In this document: positions 61,883-64,000 of the stretch, piece after piece | Layout: each line of letters opens with the position of its first letter | How positions within the stretch are numbered: position 1 is the stretch's first letter | Assembly (NCBI RefSeq): GCF_021300615.1 | Contig: NZ_JAJTMY010000003.1 | Span: 1 to 64,000 of the forward strand | Reading direction: 5' to 3' | Source: Helicobacter anatolicus | GTDB taxonomy: Bacteria; Campylobacterota; Campylobacteria; Campylobacterales; Helicobacteraceae | Length of the DNA stretch: 64,000 nucleotides | Notes under the pieces: model-generated | Database searches by the model: none | What the model was told of the DNA's origin: nothing | The model's input: only the letters and a program-made list of their open reading frames with translations | Program-made: the position numbers and the translations under genes

Positions 61883-64000
61883 ATGCAAAACTATGCAAAA
61901 AAATACTTTTTCTTAAAAAATCCACGCGGAGGAGGCAACAAAATCTTTAAACCTGCAGTAGCAACCTCTTTGGCACTTTTATTAAATCTTGGTGGTAACA
62001 TGGCATATGCACAAGCTAGCACAGAATCAAATTGTATTGATAGCAACAATTGCCAACAAATCTCACAAGATATTACACTTTTTTTCGCTACCTCCGGTTC
62101 TACTAATGTTAATATTGAGAGTGGAAAGGTAACTTTTGGTCAAAATGTAAACACAGTAAATCTTTCTGATAAAAATTTTGAAAATACTACGCCTGGAGAT
62201 GGTGTGTTTAATTTCCCTAACTCTACACTTACCATTGACTTTGGTCAAGCCACAAGCAAAACATTTAATCTCACAGCAGAAAATGCAATCTTTAAAGGAA
62301 ATATTCTTCTAGCAGGTGCAAAAACAGGCAATACTTTTACAGGGAGTTTTACCAAAGGCTATGAAGGAACTATCGAATTCCGCGGTGATTCTACCCATAA
62401 TATTACACTAGCTAAAAAAGAAATGGTTAAGAAAGAATTAGAAGAAATGTCTCAACCAGAAGATAGCGCCGGACTATCTATAAAAGGTGATATTATAATG
62501 GGGCAAAATGTTAGTAGTGGCTCTATGACAATCGACCTTGCAGACGCAAATAACAAAATTATAGGAAATATCTATCGCTATAAAACCAGCAATGAATCCT
62601 CTGGAAGTGATACTGCAAAAATCGTGATCAAAAATGGAATTTTAGAAGGAAATATCGGTGGACAACATCTAAATACAAACTCTGGTGCTAAAAATTTTAA
62701 TGTAGAGCTAGTAGATGGTGCAACAATGAAAGGAAATATCCAAACAGGTTTGCCAACTAGTGGAAATGATTTTGTGGGGAACTATGTCATATTTGGCGGA
62801 ACTTCACCAGTAATGGAAGAAGAAGCAGCGGCAAAAGTAGTTATGGAAAATAACGATGCGACTAAAGTATATCTAGATGGCAATATCATCTCCTATGGCA
62901 CAGGGTTTTCAGGAAAAACAGACACAAAAAAAGGGAATCATGTAACCTTTGAAAAAGGCATAATGCAAGGAAAAATCCTAGCAGGAAAAGCAGTTAGTGA
63001 TGGCACGCGCTATGGATACAATAATATAGTTTTCAAACAAGCAGGGATTAAGCTCGATAAGCTTAGTATCGAATCTACCGGTGGGACAAATGAGATTGTA
63101 TTTAAAAATGGACAAGTAGATTCTGAAGCTAGCAGTATGTCAAAAGTAGTAGCCAAAGCAGCTGAAGCAAAAACAATCACAGCCGCAACATTTATCGGAA
63201 ACATCACTGCTGATAGTGGTGGAAAAAATATAATCACTTTTGAAAAAGATGGTGCACTTGGTGCAGCAACTATGAGTCAAAATACAGCAGATCAAATAAC
63301 AAAAATCACTGCAAATAATCAATCTACTAACCTTATTACTTTTAAAGAAGGTGGAAAAGTCATCAATACAGCTTTTGAAACATTTAATGGCGGAACAAAC
63401 ACTGTCACTTTTGAAACAAAAGATAATACAACTAGTCCAATACTAATGTTAGGAGATATCAATACACAAAGCGGAAGCAATAACTTTACTTTCAAAATCA
63501 CAGATGCTACTGCTAGTGAGGGTGTTGCTAGTGCTGCTGGCGCTACCGATCTTTTAAAAAATGCAGTATTTGCTGGAAATATCCTAACAAATGGTGGCGC
63601 AACAAGAATTATTTTTGACAATAGTTTCTGGATACCAAATAATGCAGCAGAACTCTTAGCAAGTAAATATGATGATAGCCTTGCTACTCAACATCAAGAA
63701 CTTATGCAATATCTTACAGCTCATCCAAATGGATCTGGAAATATCATTACAAAAAATGGTGGTGGGACGACAATTGTTTTGAGAGAAAAAACTAGTAATT
63801 TTACAACAGATAAAGCTGCAAACTTCAAGATCACAAACGCAGGTAGTAGCACAACAAATGTCGTAATCCAAGCACCTGTAAAAGTAAGTGCAGACATAGA
63901 TTATGCAGGGAGATTTGATAACGATGATAATTACATCTGGGATGGAAGTTCAAATAGCGGAATCGTAAATATCGTATTTGCAAATAATAATAACCTAGGT
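61883..64000 (+). CDS. Large autotransporter-like surface protein, N-terminal 706 residues
   Basis: The frame is open from ATG 61883 (RBS TAAGGA) to the window edge, so the gene is cut. The first 45 residues form an extended signal (KKYFFLKNP... AVATSLALLLNLGG...AYAQA, cleaved near Ala45). The passenger is rich in Gly, Asn, Thr and Ser, with repeated short blocks such as FKGNI, LEGNI, MKGNI, LDGNI, FIGNI and FAGNI, each followed by N-x-[IF]-x-F about 10-15 residues later, as in a parallel beta-helix. Two Cys occur near residues 51 and 57. Type V secretion is inferred; the beta-barrel must lie outside the window. Adhesion or other roles unknown. Confidence 0.78.
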   Translation, partial: MQNYAKKYFFLKNPRGGGNKIFKPAVATSLALLLNLGGNMAYAQASTESNCIDSNNCQQISQDITLFFATSGSTNVNIESGKVTFGQNVNTVNLSDKNFENTTPGDGVFNFPNSTLTIDFGQATSKTFNLTAENAIFKGNILLAGAKTGNTFTGSFTKGYEGTIEFRGDSTHNITLAKKEMVKKELEEMSQPEDSAGLSIKGDIIMGQNVSSGSMTIDLADANNKIIGNIYRYKTSNESSGSDTAKIVIKNGILEGNIGGQHLNTNSGAKNFNVELVDGATMKGNIQTGLPTSGNDFVGNYVIFGGTSPVMEEEAAAKVVMENNDATKVYLDGNIISYGTGFSGKTDTKKGNHVTFEKGIMQGKILAGKAVSDGTRYGYNNIVFKQAGIKLDKLSIESTGGTNEIVFKNGQVDSEASSMSKVVAKAAEAKTITAATFIGNITADSGGKNIITFEKDGALGAATMSQNTADQITKITANNQSTNLITFKEGGKVINTAFETFNGGTNTVTFETKDNTTSPILMLGDINTQSGSNNFTFKITDATASEGVASAAGATDLLKNAVFAGNILTNGGATRIIFDNSFWIPNNAAELLASKYDDSLATQHQELMQYLTAHPNGSGNIITKNGGGTTIVLREKTSNFTTDKAANFKITNAGSSTTNVVIQAPVKVSADIDYAGRFDNDDNYIWDGSSNSGIVNIVFANNNNLG

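Noticed and set aside
63010-63871. Open frames on the minus strand inside the autotransporter gene
   Set aside because: They are Cys- and Val-rich shadows of the Gly/Asn/Thr-rich coding strand, lack RBS, and the plus frame is open throughout.
1-64000. Genomic island, prophage or CRISPR
   Set aside because: No integrase, transposase, phage gene, tRNA-flanked boundary or regularly spaced repeat was found; base composition looks even by eye.

Overview
The window is a gene-dense, AT-rich stretch of a Campylobacterota chromosome, most likely an enterohepatic-type Helicobacter. This rests on gene content and gene order recalled from Helicobacter pylori and Campylobacter jejuni, not on a database search. 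Recognised blocks include lgt/rluA-family/waaA/HP0958-like/Nif3; ispDF/HP1021-like regulator/ATP-sulfurylase-like/pgpA; hisC/fliF/fliG/fliH/dxs; nikR/nadD; accD/rlmH/DksA-like; clpS/clpA; and a tandem pair of sodium-dependent NSS transporters. Genes for argG, torA, ktrAB, an ATP-type DNA ligase and an HD-GYP protein point away from H. pylori itself. I saw no rRNA, tRNA, CRISPR array, transposase or phage gene.

Layout. 1-4 kb: a two-gene SMR efflux pair, then a periplasmic S-/N-oxide reductase with its cytochrome c. 4-10 kb: a tightly overlapping envelope and RNA-modification operon and a SulP transporter. 10-17 kb: AddA, an outer membrane protein with a flagellar-type (sigma-28-like) promoter, and the isoprenoid/HP1021-like operon. 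17-26 kb: signalling and transport, with a DctA-like carrier, a FIST-PAS-PAS-HD-GYP protein, a CpxP/R/A-like three-gene cassette and the KtrAB potassium system. 26-38 kb: flgF-miaA-purH on the plus strand, then a long minus-strand run from nikR through nadD, rsfS, a PHP phosphatase, hisC, fliF, fliG and fliH to dxs. 38-42 kb: thiosulfate dehydrogenase TsdA, a PepSY-type membrane protein and an AGCS symporter. 42-48.5 kb: GDP-mannose enzymes and an exported ATP-type DNA ligase downstream of clpS-clpA. 48.5-54.4 kb: lysA with a degenerate PheA-like protein and a DUF2156 protein, then the NSS pair. 54.6-61.6 kb: argG, a phosphoethanolamine transferase, an amino-acid permease and the accD operon. 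61.9 kb to the end: the first 706 codons of a large autotransporter-like protein.

Most genes sit in operons with 1-29 nt overlaps, often of the form ATGA or TAATG, so translational coupling is widespread. TTG and GTG starts are frequent. I moved several starts inward from the longest possible frame where a Shine-Dalgarno sequence, a putative -10 box or family length supported it.

The points most worth a second look are: the NSS pair, identical over long stretches but different in a short patch of TM6 that lines the substrate pocket; a PheA-like fusion that keeps chorismate mutase but has lost the prephenate-dehydratase and ACT motifs; a perfect 10-bp hairpin pairing the miaA stop with the purH start codon; a sigma-28-like promoter in front of an outer membrane protein; an 11-G tract just past the HD-GYP stop codon; and several inverted repeats placed on promoters. 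I did not find one clear new multi-gene defence or mobile system here. No tools were available, so family names rest on motifs and remembered synteny.
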